Assembly (NCBI RefSeq): GCF_026341515.1
Contig: NZ_JAPEOK010000001.1
Span: forward strand, 5,828,001-5,892,000
DNA: 64,000 nt
Source: Streptomyces sp. NBC_00878
GTDB lineage: Bacteria; Actinomycetota; Actinomycetes; Streptomycetales; Streptomycetaceae
Direction: 5' to 3'
The notes under the pieces were generated by a model. The model did no database searches. It was not told the DNA's origin and saw only the letters and a program-made list of their open reading frames with translations. The translations under genes and the position numbers were made by a program. Shown here in pieces: positions 25,929-34,454 of this stretch; the stretch's first letter is position 1; the number at the start of each line of letters is the position of its first letter.

Positions 25929-27314
25929 ATGGGGCTGCGGGGGAGGCCGGACACGGGGGCGGCTCCGAAGTGGCCGGGGTGGCCGGGGTGGCCGGGGTGG
26001 CCGGGGTGGCCGGGGTGGCCGGGGTGGCCGGGGCGGCCGCGGCGCTCGGGACGACCGGATCAGCCGGACCTGAAGGTCCAGCCGGTCCAGCCGGTCCAGT
26101 TGGATCAGTTGGACAAGAAGGGCCAGCTGGGCCACCGGGATCAGCCGTGCCAGCTGGAGCAGAAGGGCCAGTCGGACCTGAAAGGCCAGCGAGGCCAGCC
26201 GGGCCAGTCGGGCCAGCCGGACGTGAAGGGTCAGCGAGGCCAGCCGGGCCAGCCGGAGCTGAAAGGCCAGCGAGGCCAGCCGGGCCAGTCGGGCCAGCCG
26301 GACGTGAAGGGTCAGCGAGGCCAGCCGGGCCAGCCAGATCAGCCAGGCAGGCCAGTCCAGCCACGCAGCCGACCCCGCTGCACCCGCCTCCGCCGCGCCC
26401 TACTCGCCGCACTGGTCATGACCTCCGTCATCGCCCCCCTCTCCGCCGCGGCCGCGCATCCGCAGATCCCGGCCCCCGCCCCGGCCCGCATCGGCCCGGT
26501 GACCCCCACCACGCTGGACAGCGCCTACGCGGCGAACCGGGCGAACGCCGCCGAGGCGTCCCGCATGGCCGCGGACCACGGCGACCGCAGCCGAGCGGCC
26601 GCCGTCCGTTCCATGGCGGCCCCCTCCCGTCACTTCCTCTCCTTCGACGCCCGCGGCTCCGGCCACGCCGTCGAGGTCTTCGGCGACCTGGCGAAGGCCG
26701 CCCACCTGGCGGTCCTCGTACCCGGCTCCGACACGAGCCTCGACACGTACGACCGCTTCCGCACGGGAGCCCTCGCCCTGCACGAGCGACTCGGACCGCG
26801 CGCCGCGGTGATCGCCTGGCTCGGCTACGAGACGCCCGGCACGATCAGCCCCGAGGTCCTCACCACGAGCCGGGCCAACGAAGCGGCACCTGAACTCCGC
26901 TCTTTCATAGGCGAGTTGAGGGCACTGAACGGGCGCGCCCGGATCACCCTGCTCTGCCACTCGTACGGGACAGCCGTGGGCGCCCGCGCGGCGAGCGGCC
27001 TCGACATATCGGACCTCGTGTTCATCGGCAGCCCCGGCACGGGCGTGGACTCCGCGGCCGCACTGCACACACGGGCACGCGTCTGGGCCGGCCGCGGCGG
27101 AGACGACTGGATCGCGGACGTCCCGCACACCAGGACCGACCTCTTCGGCACGACGGTCGGCTTCGGCACCGACCCCGTGTCCCCGGCCTTCGGCGCACGC
27201 GTCTTCGCGGCGGGCGACGGCGGCCACAGCGACTACCTCAAGCCGGGTTCGGTGTCCTTGGCCAACCTCGCCCGGATCGTGCTCGGGGAGACAAGGGAGG
27301 TGACCCGTGGGTGA
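25929..27314 (+). CDS. Secreted or membrane-anchored alpha/beta hydrolase (DUF1023) with collagen-like N-terminus
   Basis: 461 residues as read. Residues 15-36 are WPG repeated seven times; 45-140 are Gly-Gln-Pro rich with collagen-like triplets (GQRGQPGQSGQPDVKG), both from DNA tandem repeats. A helix at about 158-177 (LLAALVMTSVIAPLSAAAA) is a signal anchor or signal peptide. The catalytic DUF1023 domain follows: AVLVPGSDTSLDTYDRF, elbow LLCHSYGTAVG (Ser345), SPGTGVDSAAAL and a terminal GGHSDYL His. GTG/ATG choice: ATG 25929 has a G-rich ribosome site and keeps the repeats; an internal start near the helix would remove them. First gene of a coupled operon (8-bp overlap with the acyltransferase). 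Confidence 0.75.
   Translation: MGLRGRPDTGAAPKWPGWPGWPGWPGWPGWPGWPGRPRRSGRPDQPDLKVQPVQPVQLDQLDKKGQLGHRDQPCQLEQKGQSDLKGQRGQPGQSGQPDVKGQRGQPGQPELKGQRGQPGQSGQPDVKGQRGQPGQPDQPGRPVQPRSRPRCTRLRRALLAALVMTSVIAPLSAAAAHPQIPAPAPARIGPVTPTTLDSAYAANRANAAEASRMAADHGDRSRAAAVRSMAAPSRHFLSFDARGSGHAVEVFGDLAKAAHLAVLVPGSDTSLDTYDRFRTGALALHERLGPRAAVIAWLGYETPGTISPEVLTTSRANEAAPELRSFIGELRALNGRARITLLCHSYGTAVGARAASGLDISDLVFIGSPGTGVDSAAALHTRARVWAGRGGDDWIADVPHTRTDLFGTTVGFGTDPVSPAFGARVFAAGDGGHSDYLKPGSVSLANLARIVLGETREVTRG
25971..26033. repeat. 9-bp tandem repeat (TGGCCGGGG), seven units
   Basis: Exact units every 9 bp encode WPG triplets at the N-terminus of the DUF1023 protein. In-frame, so copy change would not break the gene. 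Confidence 0.9.
26181..26335. repeat. 81-bp tandem repeat, about 1.9 units
   Basis: Units begin at 26181 and 26262 and encode 27 residues (KGQRGQPGQSGQPDV and so on) of the collagen-like leader. Confidence 0.9.
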
Positions 27315-28551
27315 GGTGATACAGCGACTGCGCCTCGGCGTCGAGCGGATCGACACGGCGACACCGGCCGACCGGGACCGCTGCGTCGACGCCCTGCGCG
27401 CCTTCGCGATACTCGGCGTGGTGCTCGGCCACTGGCTGGTCACGGCCCTGGTCGCGGACGGCGGCAGGCTGCGTACGTCGAGCCCGCTGGCGTACATGCC
27501 CTGGCTGGCTCCCATCTCCTGGGTCTTCCAGACGCTCGCCGTGTTCTTCCTGGTGGGCGGGCATGTGGCGACCAGAAGCTACGCGTCGGCGCGGGCCCGC
27601 GGCACGACGTACGGACGCTGGCTCGGTACGCGCCTGTCCCGCCTCTTCAAGCCGGTGGCGGCCGTTCTCGGGCTGTGGACCGTGGTCACGGTCGGCCTGC
27701 TCGTGACGGGCGCGGACCTGACGACGGTCCACGCGCTGCTGAAGCTGGTCCTGTCCCCTCTCTGGTTCCTGCTGGTCTTCGCCGCGCTGACGGCGGTGAC
27801 TCCACTGGTGACCCGGATCAATCCCCTGTGGCCGCTGGCCGTCGTTCTCCACGTGGACCTCTTCCGCTTCGGGTTCGACGGCCCGTCCTGGCTGGGCTGG
27901 GTCAATGTGGTGGCGGGCTGGCTGGTGCCGTACACGCTGGGCGCGGCCTGGACCCGGGGCGAGCTGACCCGCCGCTCGGGCTGGGTGCTGCTCACGGGCG
28001 GCGCGGCGGTGACCGCGGGGCTCGTGGCGTGGGGCGGCTATCCGGCGTCGATGGTCGGCGTCCCCGGCGCCTCGATCTCCAACCTCGACCCGCCGACCCT
28101 GGCCGCGGTCACCTTCGGCCTGGCCCAGTGCGGTCTCGCTCTGCTCCTGCGTGAGCCGCTGCGCCGGGCGATGCGACGGCCGCTGGCCTGGGCGGCCGTG
28201 GCGGTCGTCAACCTCTCGGCGATGACGATATTCCTCTGGCACCAGACGGCGTTGATGGCGGTGACCGCGATGGGCCTGACGGCCGGTCATCTGCCGGGTC
28301 TGCACACGGTCCCCTCCAGCATGGTCTGGATACCGTTCCGCCTGGCCTGGCTTCCGGTCGTCGCCCTGGCGCTCATGCTCTGCTGGGCCGCGTTCCACGG
28401 GTACGAGAGCGGCGGTCACAGGAAAGGCGGTCACAAGGGCGGTCACAAGAAGGGCGGTCGCCGACGACGGACCGAGGAGGGCTCCCGAGTGGTGGTGGCT
28501 CGGCAGCGACGACCGGAAACGGCGAGGGACGAGGCGGTGCGCCATGTCTAG
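27307..28551 (+). CDS. Membrane acyltransferase family protein (acyltransferase 3-like)
   Basis: 414 residues with about ten transmembrane helices. The start DRDRCVDALRAFAILGVVLGHW carries the R...H pattern of acyltransferase 3 enzymes, which O-acylate surface sugars or lipids; TLAVFFLVGGHVATRSY and FLWHQTALMAV support it. The cytosolic tail is a His/Lys/Gly run (GGHRKGGHKGGHKKGG) from a short DNA repeat. GTG 27307 has GGGAGGTGA upstream and overlaps the preceding stop by 8 bp; its own end overlaps the sensor kinase by 8 bp. The operon order suggests that the kinase senses something at the surface these two modify (inference). Confidence 0.8.
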   Translation: MGEVIQRLRLGVERIDTATPADRDRCVDALRAFAILGVVLGHWLVTALVADGGRLRTSSPLAYMPWLAPISWVFQTLAVFFLVGGHVATRSYASARARGTTYGRWLGTRLSRLFKPVAAVLGLWTVVTVGLLVTGADLTTVHALLKLVLSPLWFLLVFAALTAVTPLVTRINPLWPLAVVLHVDLFRFGFDGPSWLGWVNVVAGWLVPYTLGAAWTRGELTRRSGWVLLTGGAAVTAGLVAWGGYPASMVGVPGASISNLDPPTLAAVTFGLAQCGLALLLREPLRRAMRRPLAWAAVAVVNLSAMTIFLWHQTALMAVTAMGLTAGHLPGLHTVPSSMVWIPFRLAWLPVVALALMLCWAAFHGYESGGHRKGGHKGGHKKGGRRRRTEEGSRVVVARQRRPETARDEAVRHV

Positions 28552-30010
28552 GGTGGTGCGGATGAGCGCGGTGGAGAAGAGGCTGACCCGCGGACTGCGG
28601 GTGCTGCGCGACGACCTGTGGAACGTCAGGGCGGACCCGCTGCCGCCCTCGGTGTGGCTGCGCTGGCTGCCGCACGGGCTGGTGTACCTGGTCGCGATAA
28701 GTACGACGCTCCTCACCTATGTCCTGATCACCGACAGTTACAACCAAGGCGAGGGTTACGGCCTGCTGTGCTCGTCGGCGCAGGGCGCGGCGGTGGCGCT
28801 GGCGCTGTGGCGGCCGGTTCCGGCGCTGTGGCTGTCGACGGCCGTCAGTGTGGTGATCGCCATGGGAGCACGGTTCCAACTGATCGCAGGACAAGTCGAC
28901 TCCAACGTGCCTTGGCCGTTTGCGCCGGACCTGATCGTCGCGCACTCGATGGTGCTGTTCCTGCTGGCCCTGCGGGTACCCACACGCGTTGCCGTCGAAG
29001 CCCTGGCACTGACCGCGCTGGTCACGTACGTGATGCAGGGGCTCGTGGGCGCCGTGAACTACTGGTCGACGGGTGTCACCGCGGTGGCGCTCTTCGCCGG
29101 CGTCACCCTCCTCGGCACCGCCCTGCGCGGTCGCCGAGAGGCACGGACCGAGCTCGTCGAGCAGGCCTCACTGACCGCCGAGGAGCGTTCCCGCCGCACC
29201 CTGCTGGAGGAGCGCAACCGCATCGCCCGCGAACTGCACGACGTGGTCGCCCACCACATGTCGGTCATCTCCATCCAGGCCCAGGTCGCCCCGCACCTGG
29301 TGGAGAACCCGTCCGACGAACTCAGGGAGAACCTCGACGGCATCCGGCAGAACGCCCTGGAGGCACTCACCGAGCTGCGCAGGGTCCTCGGCGTACTGCG
29401 CTCGGAGAACCCCGACGACCCGTACGGTCTCGGCGCCCCCGGCACCGGTGCTGCCCCCGACGCCCCGCAGCCCACCCTCGACCGTCTGGACGCCCTCGTC
29501 GAGAACACCCGCGGCGCCGGGCTGACGGTGACGACGGAGATCACCGGCGAGCAGTTCCCGTTGGCGCCCGGTGTGGAGCTGTCCGCGTACCGGATCGTCC
29601 AGGAGGCGCTGAGCAACGCGCTGCGGCACGCGCCCGGTTCCGTGGTGCGGGTGGAGCTCACGCACTTCCCGCGTGGCCTGCAGATACGGGTCGTCAACTC
29701 CGCGCCGAGGCGCCCTGCCCCGCCGTCACCGGGCGCCGGACACGGTCTGCTCGGGATGCGGGAGCGGGCGATGATGCTCGGTGGGACCCTCATGGCCATG
29801 GAGACGTCCTGCGGCGGTTTCACGGTGGCCGCCTTCCTGCCCCGCTCGGGGACCACCACCTCCGGCACCACTCCCCGTCCCGACAACTCCACCGACCCCA
29901 AAGCCCACACCGAGTCCGCAGGCCGAACAGACCCCACAGGCCGCACGGGCCCCATTGATCCCACAGACTCCACCGCAGATCCCACAGACCCCACGGGAGA
30001 GACCCCATGA
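28544..30010 (+). CDS. Sensor histidine kinase, NarL/DesK type
   Basis: 488 residues. About five or six N-terminal transmembrane helices (up to about 190) form the sensor; the short extracytoplasmic loop holds SYNQGEGYG. The HisKA_3 motif RNRIARELHDVVAHHMSVIS has the phospho-acceptor His232, and the HATPase has IVQEALSNALRHAP and GHGLLGMRERAMMLGG. The C-terminal 40 residues are Thr/Pro/Asp-rich (DPTDSTADPTDPTG) from a 9-bp-type repeat. It overlaps the acyltransferase by 8 bp and its regulator by 4 bp. Signal unknown. Confidence 0.93.
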   Translation: MSRVVRMSAVEKRLTRGLRVLRDDLWNVRADPLPPSVWLRWLPHGLVYLVAISTTLLTYVLITDSYNQGEGYGLLCSSAQGAAVALALWRPVPALWLSTAVSVVIAMGARFQLIAGQVDSNVPWPFAPDLIVAHSMVLFLLALRVPTRVAVEALALTALVTYVMQGLVGAVNYWSTGVTAVALFAGVTLLGTALRGRREARTELVEQASLTAEERSRRTLLEERNRIARELHDVVAHHMSVISIQAQVAPHLVENPSDELRENLDGIRQNALEALTELRRVLGVLRSENPDDPYGLGAPGTGAAPDAPQPTLDRLDALVENTRGAGLTVTTEITGEQFPLAPGVELSAYRIVQEALSNALRHAPGSVVRVELTHFPRGLQIRVVNSAPRRPAPPSPGAGHGLLGMRERAMMLGGTLMAMETSCGGFTVAAFLPRSGTTTSGTTPRPDNSTDPKAHTESAGRTDPTGRTGPIDPTDSTADPTDPTGETP

Positions 30011-30681
30011 CGAGCGGCAGCATCCGCGTACTCATCGCCGACGACCAGCAGATGGTCCGGCAGGGCTTCACGGTGCTGCTCAACACCCAGCCCGACATCG
30101 ACGTGGTCGGCCAGGCGGTCGACGGGCTGGACGCCATCGCCAAGGTCGCCGAACTCGCCCCGGACGTCGTCCTGATGGACATCCGCATGCCCGAACTCGG
30201 CGGCATCGAGGCCACCCGCCGCATCACCGACGAGACTCCGCAGATCAGAGTCCTGGTGCTGACCACCTTCGACCTCGACGAGTACGTGTACGACGCGCTG
30301 CGCGCGGGCGCCTCCGGTTTTCTGCTGAAGGACGCGTCCGCCGACCAGCTCGCCGAGGCGGTCCGGGTGGTGGCCGCCGGTGACGCGCTGCTCGCGCCCG
30401 GCATCACCCGGCGCCTCATCGCGGAGTTCTCCCGGCTGGACTCCACGCCTCGTTCCCCGCTCAAGCAGCGCGTCGGCGAGCTGACCGAGCGCGAGACGGA
30501 GGTCCTCGCCCTCATCGCGCAGGGCCTGTCCAACGCGGAGATCGCCGAGCGGCTCTTCGTCGCCGAGCAGACCGTGAAGACCCACGTGGGCCGCATCCTG
30601 GTGAAGCTGGGGCTGCGGGACCGGACACAGGCGGCCGTGTTCGCGTACGAGTGCGGGCTGGTGCGCCCCAGTGGTTACTGA
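30007..30681 (+). CDS. LuxR/NarL-family response regulator
   Basis: 224 residues. Receiver with ADDQ and phospho-acceptor Asp58 in VVLMDIRMPEL, conserved Thr and Lys (LTTFDLDEYVY, LLKDASADQ). C-terminal LuxR HTH: LTERETEVLALIAQGLSNAEI with VAEQTVKTHVGRILVKL. Cognate partner of the overlapping kinase (ATGA overlap). About 60% of its sequence by eye repeats in the second regulator at 32152, a paralogous pair. Confidence 0.95.
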   Translation: MTSGSIRVLIADDQQMVRQGFTVLLNTQPDIDVVGQAVDGLDAIAKVAELAPDVVLMDIRMPELGGIEATRRITDETPQIRVLVLTTFDLDEYVYDALRAGASGFLLKDASADQLAEAVRVVAAGDALLAPGITRRLIAEFSRLDSTPRSPLKQRVGELTERETEVLALIAQGLSNAEIAERLFVAEQTVKTHVGRILVKLGLRDRTQAAVFAYECGLVRPSGY

Positions 30682-30726
30682 TGGGCCCGGCGGACGCTGG
30701 CGGCGCGGCCCGGAGAACACCCGGTC

Positions 30727-30746
30727 GTACCCGTAGTACCTGAGAG
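30727..30746 (+). promoter_or_regulatory. Motif GTACCCGTAGTACCTGAGAG upstream of second kinase
   Basis: Near-identical to 25803-25822. It contains GTAC-CCGTA-GTAC, two GTAC half-sites 9 bp apart. Candidate binding site for one of the two NarL-type regulators. Confidence 0.55.
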
Positions 30747-30811
30747 GGAGGCCGAATGACCCTTCTCACTGGTGACGACCGCTACCCCGGTCTCCGCCTA
30801 CGGTTCTGTAT

Positions 30812-32155
30812 GTGACCGAGACGACCCAGACGCAGACGACACCGCCGGGCGGTGCCCGGCCTCGCAGCCCGGAGTTCCAGCTGGCGATGGACGCGTCGCG
30901 AGAGCTGCGACACGACCTGTTCCACGACGCCTTCGCCTTCCGCCCGCTTCCGAAGACGCGTGTGGACGGCCGCCTCATCCGGCGGCTGCCGCCGGGCATG
31001 CGCGAGCGGGCGGCCTGGACCCCGCATGTCGTGGTGGCGCTGGCAGGTGTGGTGGCACTGCTCGCCTCCCTCGCGGACAACGGCGGCGGTGATCTCGCGC
31101 AGCTCCTGACCGGCCTCCTCGCCATGGGCACGATCCTGCTGACCCTGCTCAGGCCGGTCGGCGCCTTCTGGGTCTCCATGGCGCTGACACCGTTCACGGC
31201 GGTGTTCGGCAGCTCCTGGAGCGACTGGCCCTGGCTGCCCGGCAGCTTCGTGACCCACATGGTCGTGCTCACCGTCGTGGCGCTGAGGACCAGGCCCCGC
31301 ACGGCGGCGTGGATGTGGGCGCTCACCGCGGCTTACGGCCTCTTCGCCGAGGTCTTCTTCGGAGGCGGCCACTACTACACGAACACCATGCCCTTCCTGT
31401 TCGTGAGCGCGCTGGCGCTGCTCGTCGTCACGGTCTGGCATGTGCGGCACGACGCCGCGCAGAAGGTGACCGCCCAGCAGACGGTGACCGCGCACGAGCG
31501 TTCCAAGCGCACCCTGCTCGAAGAGCGCACGACGATCGCCCGCGAGCTGCACGACGTGGTCGCCCACCACATGTCGGTGGTCGCCATCCAGGCGGAGGCC
31601 GCGCCCTACCGCGTGGAGAACCCGCCGCCGGAGCTGGAGTACGCCTTCGCGGTGATCAGGGAGAACGCGGTCATAGCGCTCTCCGAGCTGCGCCGCGTCC
31701 TCGGCGTCGTACGGGCCGAGGACTACGAGGCCCCGGACGCCCCGCAGCCCACGCTCGCGGACCTGGACCGACTCCTGGAGAACGTGCGGGACGCGGGACT
31801 CGGTGTGGACAAGACGGTCACCGGCGCGGTGCGCGAGCTCCCGCAGGGCGTCGAGCTGTCCGCGTTCCGAATAGTCCAGGAGGCGCTGAGCAACAGCCTG
31901 CGGCACGCGCCGGGCGCCACGGCCAGGGTGGAGATCGGCTACGTGCTCGGCGGACTCGGACTACGGATCGTGAACGGTCCGGCGACCGGCCTGGTCAAGC
32001 CCTCACCGGGCGCCGGGCACGGCATCACCGGCATGCGGGAGAGGGTGTCGATGCTGGACGGCGAGATGACGGCGGCGGCGACGGACGACGGAGGCTATGA
32101 GGTCGCGGTCTTCCTCCCGGTCCCGACGACCGCACCGACGGAGGACTCCGCATGA
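30812..32155 (+). CDS. Sensor histidine kinase, NarL/DesK type (second copy)
   Basis: 447 residues. After a cytosolic N-terminus (about 70 residues), about five transmembrane helices, then HisKA_3 TIARELHDVVAHHMSVVAIQ with His247, HATPase IVQEALSNSLRHAPGATARV and GHGITGMRERVSMLDG. Paralogue of the kinase at 28544, with the same cytosolic half but a different sensor. GTG 30812 has almost no leader after a TCTGTAT stretch, so the mRNA may be leaderless. It overlaps its regulator by 4 bp. Confidence 0.93.
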   Translation: MTETTQTQTTPPGGARPRSPEFQLAMDASRELRHDLFHDAFAFRPLPKTRVDGRLIRRLPPGMRERAAWTPHVVVALAGVVALLASLADNGGGDLAQLLTGLLAMGTILLTLLRPVGAFWVSMALTPFTAVFGSSWSDWPWLPGSFVTHMVVLTVVALRTRPRTAAWMWALTAAYGLFAEVFFGGGHYYTNTMPFLFVSALALLVVTVWHVRHDAAQKVTAQQTVTAHERSKRTLLEERTTIARELHDVVAHHMSVVAIQAEAAPYRVENPPPELEYAFAVIRENAVIALSELRRVLGVVRAEDYEAPDAPQPTLADLDRLLENVRDAGLGVDKTVTGAVRELPQGVELSAFRIVQEALSNSLRHAPGATARVEIGYVLGGLGLRIVNGPATGLVKPSPGAGHGITGMRERVSMLDGEMTAAATDDGGYEVAVFLPVPTTAPTEDSA

Positions 32156-32817
32156 CCATTCGCGTACTGATCGCCGACGACCAGATGATGGTCCGCGAGG
32201 GCTTCTCGGTGCTGCTCGGCGCGATGCCGGACATCGAGGTCGTCGGCGAGGCGGTCAACGGACGCGAGGCTGTCGACCGGGTCCGGGAGCTCTCGCCGGA
32301 CGTCGTCCTGATGGACATCCGGATGCCCGAGATGAACGGCATCGAGGCGACCCGCGAGATCGTGGCGACGAGCGGCGCGGCGAAGGTGCTCGTCCTGACG
32401 ACGTTCGACCTCGACGAGTACGTGTACCAGGCGCTGCGCGCCGGAGCGTCCGGTTTCCTTCTGAAGGACGCCTCGGCCCGACAGCTCGCGGACGGGGTGC
32501 GGGTGGTGGCGGCCGGCGAGGCTCTGCTGGCGCCCTCGGTGACGAAGCGGCTGATCACGGAGTTCTCGAAGCTGGCCGAGGAGCCGCGCCTGTCGCCCAC
32601 CGCCCAGGCGTCCTACGGAGACCTGACCGAACGCGAGACGGAGGTACTGGTCCTCATAGCCCAGGGCCTGTCCAACGCCGAGATAGCCACCCGCCTGGTC
32701 GTGGCCGAGTCCACCATCAAGACTCACGTAAGCCGCATCCTGGTGAAACTGGGCCTGCGAGACCGCACCCAGGCAGCGGTATTCGCCTACGAGGCCCGCT
32801 TGGTGACACCGGGGTAA
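32152..32817 (+). CDS. LuxR/NarL-family response regulator (second copy)
   Basis: 221 residues. Receiver Asp55 in VVLMDIRMPEMNG, then LTTFDLDEYVY and LLKDASARQ. HTH: LTERETEVLVLIAQGLSNAEI, VAESTIKTHVSRILVKLGL. The recognition helix differs from the first regulator at a few positions (VAEQTVKTHVGR versus VAESTIKTHVSR), so the DNA targets may overlap. Translationally coupled to its kinase. Confidence 0.95.
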   Translation: MTIRVLIADDQMMVREGFSVLLGAMPDIEVVGEAVNGREAVDRVRELSPDVVLMDIRMPEMNGIEATREIVATSGAAKVLVLTTFDLDEYVYQALRAGASGFLLKDASARQLADGVRVVAAGEALLAPSVTKRLITEFSKLAEEPRLSPTAQASYGDLTERETEVLVLIAQGLSNAEIATRLVVAESTIKTHVSRILVKLGLRDRTQAAVFAYEARLVTPG

Positions 32818-32883
32818 GAGGACAGCTGCCGGGCCGGGGCGCGCCCGTCTTTTAGGGGCGCGGGGTTGTGTCGATATGCGGCT

Positions 32884-32918
32884 CCTCCCCCACTCTCGGC
32901 TTCGCTCGAGCGGGGGGA
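32884..32918. terminator. Hairpin after second response regulator
   Basis: CCCCCACTC pairs with GAGCGGGGG around a TCGGCTTCGCTC loop region. A fragment of repeat family A (GGGGCGCGGGG) lies 30 bp upstream. Probably a dispersed terminator repeat. Confidence 0.45.
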
Positions 32919-33039
32919 CCCCCATCGTGGGCGCGATAAGCCACAGCGGACCCGCATGGTCCCCACCGGCCTCCGCGGAGCGCCCCACAGAGAGGGACGG
33001 CCCTGGTCAGACAGGGACACCCCCGGTTAGCGTCCGGAC

Positions 33040-34260
33040 ATGGCAGCTACAAAACCCCCGCAGACGTTCGACCCCTGGGACCAGACCTTCCTGGCAGACC
33101 CGTACCCCGCGTACGCGGACCTCCGTGCCCGCGGCCGGGTGCACTACTACGAACCGACCAACCAGTGGCTGGTGCCGCGTCACGCGGACGTGTCGGCGCT
33201 GCTCAGGGACCGTCGGTTGGGCCGGACGTATCAGCACCGGTTCACGCACGAGGACTTCGGGCGTACGGCACCGCCGGCCGAGCAGGAGCCGTTCCACGTG
33301 CTGAACGACCACGGGATGCTCGACCTGGAGCCGCCGGACCACACGCGGATCCGACGGCTGGTGTCGAAGGCGTTCACCCCGAGGACGGTCGAGCGGCTGC
33401 GGCCGTACGTGGACCGGCTGGCGTCCGAGCTGGTCGGCGAGCTGGTCGCGGCCGGCGGTGGTGATCTGCTGACGGTCGTCGCCGAACCCCTTCCGGTGGC
33501 GGTCATCGCGGAGATGCTGGGGATCCCGGAGTCCGAGCGGGCGCAGTTGCGGCCCTGGTCGGCGGACATCTGCGGGATGTACGAGCTGAGCCCGTCGGAG
33601 GAGACGGCAGGGAAGGCGGTGCGGGCGTCGGTGGAGTTCACCGAGTTCCTGCGGGAGCTGATCGCGGTCCGGCGCAAGGAGCCGGGGGACGACCTGGTCT
33701 CGGGTCTGATCGCGGCGTACGACGAGGGGGACCGGCTCAGTGAGCAGGAGATGATCTCGACCTGCGTGCTCCTGCTGAACGCGGGACACGAGGCGACGGT
33801 GAACGCCACGGTGAATGGCTGGTGGGCGCTGTTCCGGAACCCCGGTCAGCTGGCGGCGCTCCGGGCGGACCGGGGTCTGGTGGGCACAGCGGTGGAGGAG
33901 CTGATGCGGTACGACACGCCGTTGCAGCTCTTCGAGCGGTGGGTGCTGGACGAGATCGAGGTGGACGGGACGGTAATTCCCCGGGGTAGCGAGGTGGCGT
34001 TGCTCTTCGGCTCCGCCAACCACGACCCGGCGGTGTTCGCCGAGCCGGAGGCGCTCGACCTGTCCCGGCCGGAGAACCCGCACATCTCCTTCAGCGCGGG
34101 GATCCACTACTGCATCGGGGCGCCGCTCGCCCGGATCGAACTCGCCGCGTCCATGGGGGCGTTGCTGGACCAGGCTCCGTCGCTCAGGCTCGCGGCCGAG
34201 CCCGAACGAAAGCCGAACTTTGTGATTCGGGGGTTGGAGGGGCTGCTTGTCGAGGTGTGA
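33040..34260 (+). CDS. Cytochrome P450
   Basis: 406 residues, soluble bacterial P450 of the CYP107-like group. I-helix oxygen-binding motif AGHEAT (248-253), ExxR pair Glu287/Arg290 (EELMRYD), and heme-ligand motif FSAGIHYCIGAPLA with Cys358. It needs a ferredoxin and reductase; none is adjacent, so partners are encoded elsewhere. There is no biosynthetic gene next to it, so the substrate is unknown. ATG 33040 is the only good start. Monocistronic. Confidence 0.95.
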   Translation: MAATKPPQTFDPWDQTFLADPYPAYADLRARGRVHYYEPTNQWLVPRHADVSALLRDRRLGRTYQHRFTHEDFGRTAPPAEQEPFHVLNDHGMLDLEPPDHTRIRRLVSKAFTPRTVERLRPYVDRLASELVGELVAAGGGDLLTVVAEPLPVAVIAEMLGIPESERAQLRPWSADICGMYELSPSEETAGKAVRASVEFTEFLRELIAVRRKEPGDDLVSGLIAAYDEGDRLSEQEMISTCVLLLNAGHEATVNATVNGWWALFRNPGQLAALRADRGLVGTAVEELMRYDTPLQLFERWVLDEIEVDGTVIPRGSEVALLFGSANHDPAVFAEPEALDLSRPENPHISFSAGIHYCIGAPLARIELAASMGALLDQAPSLRLAAEPERKPNFVIRGLEGLLVEV

Positions 34261-34292
34261 CGGGGGGCGGTCGGTTCGGTGGTGACGTACGG

Positions 34293-34360
34293 GTGGGTGG
34301 GGGCTGGTCGCGCCCTGCGGCGGAGCCGCATGATGTCACGGCCCCGCCGCTAAAAGATTG
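34293..34360. repeat. Broken copy of repeat family A
   Basis: The left arm GTGGGGGCTGGTCGCGC is followed by unrelated GCGGCGGAGCCGC and no matching right arm. It marks the left edge of the low-GC island. Confidence 0.55.
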
Positions 34361-34454
34361 CGCAACTCATCCGGCACCAGCCGCTCAACGATTCCCAGCA
34401 CGGCCGACAGCCTACCCAGCAGCCCAAATTCGAGGGATGCTGATAGCGGTGGCG

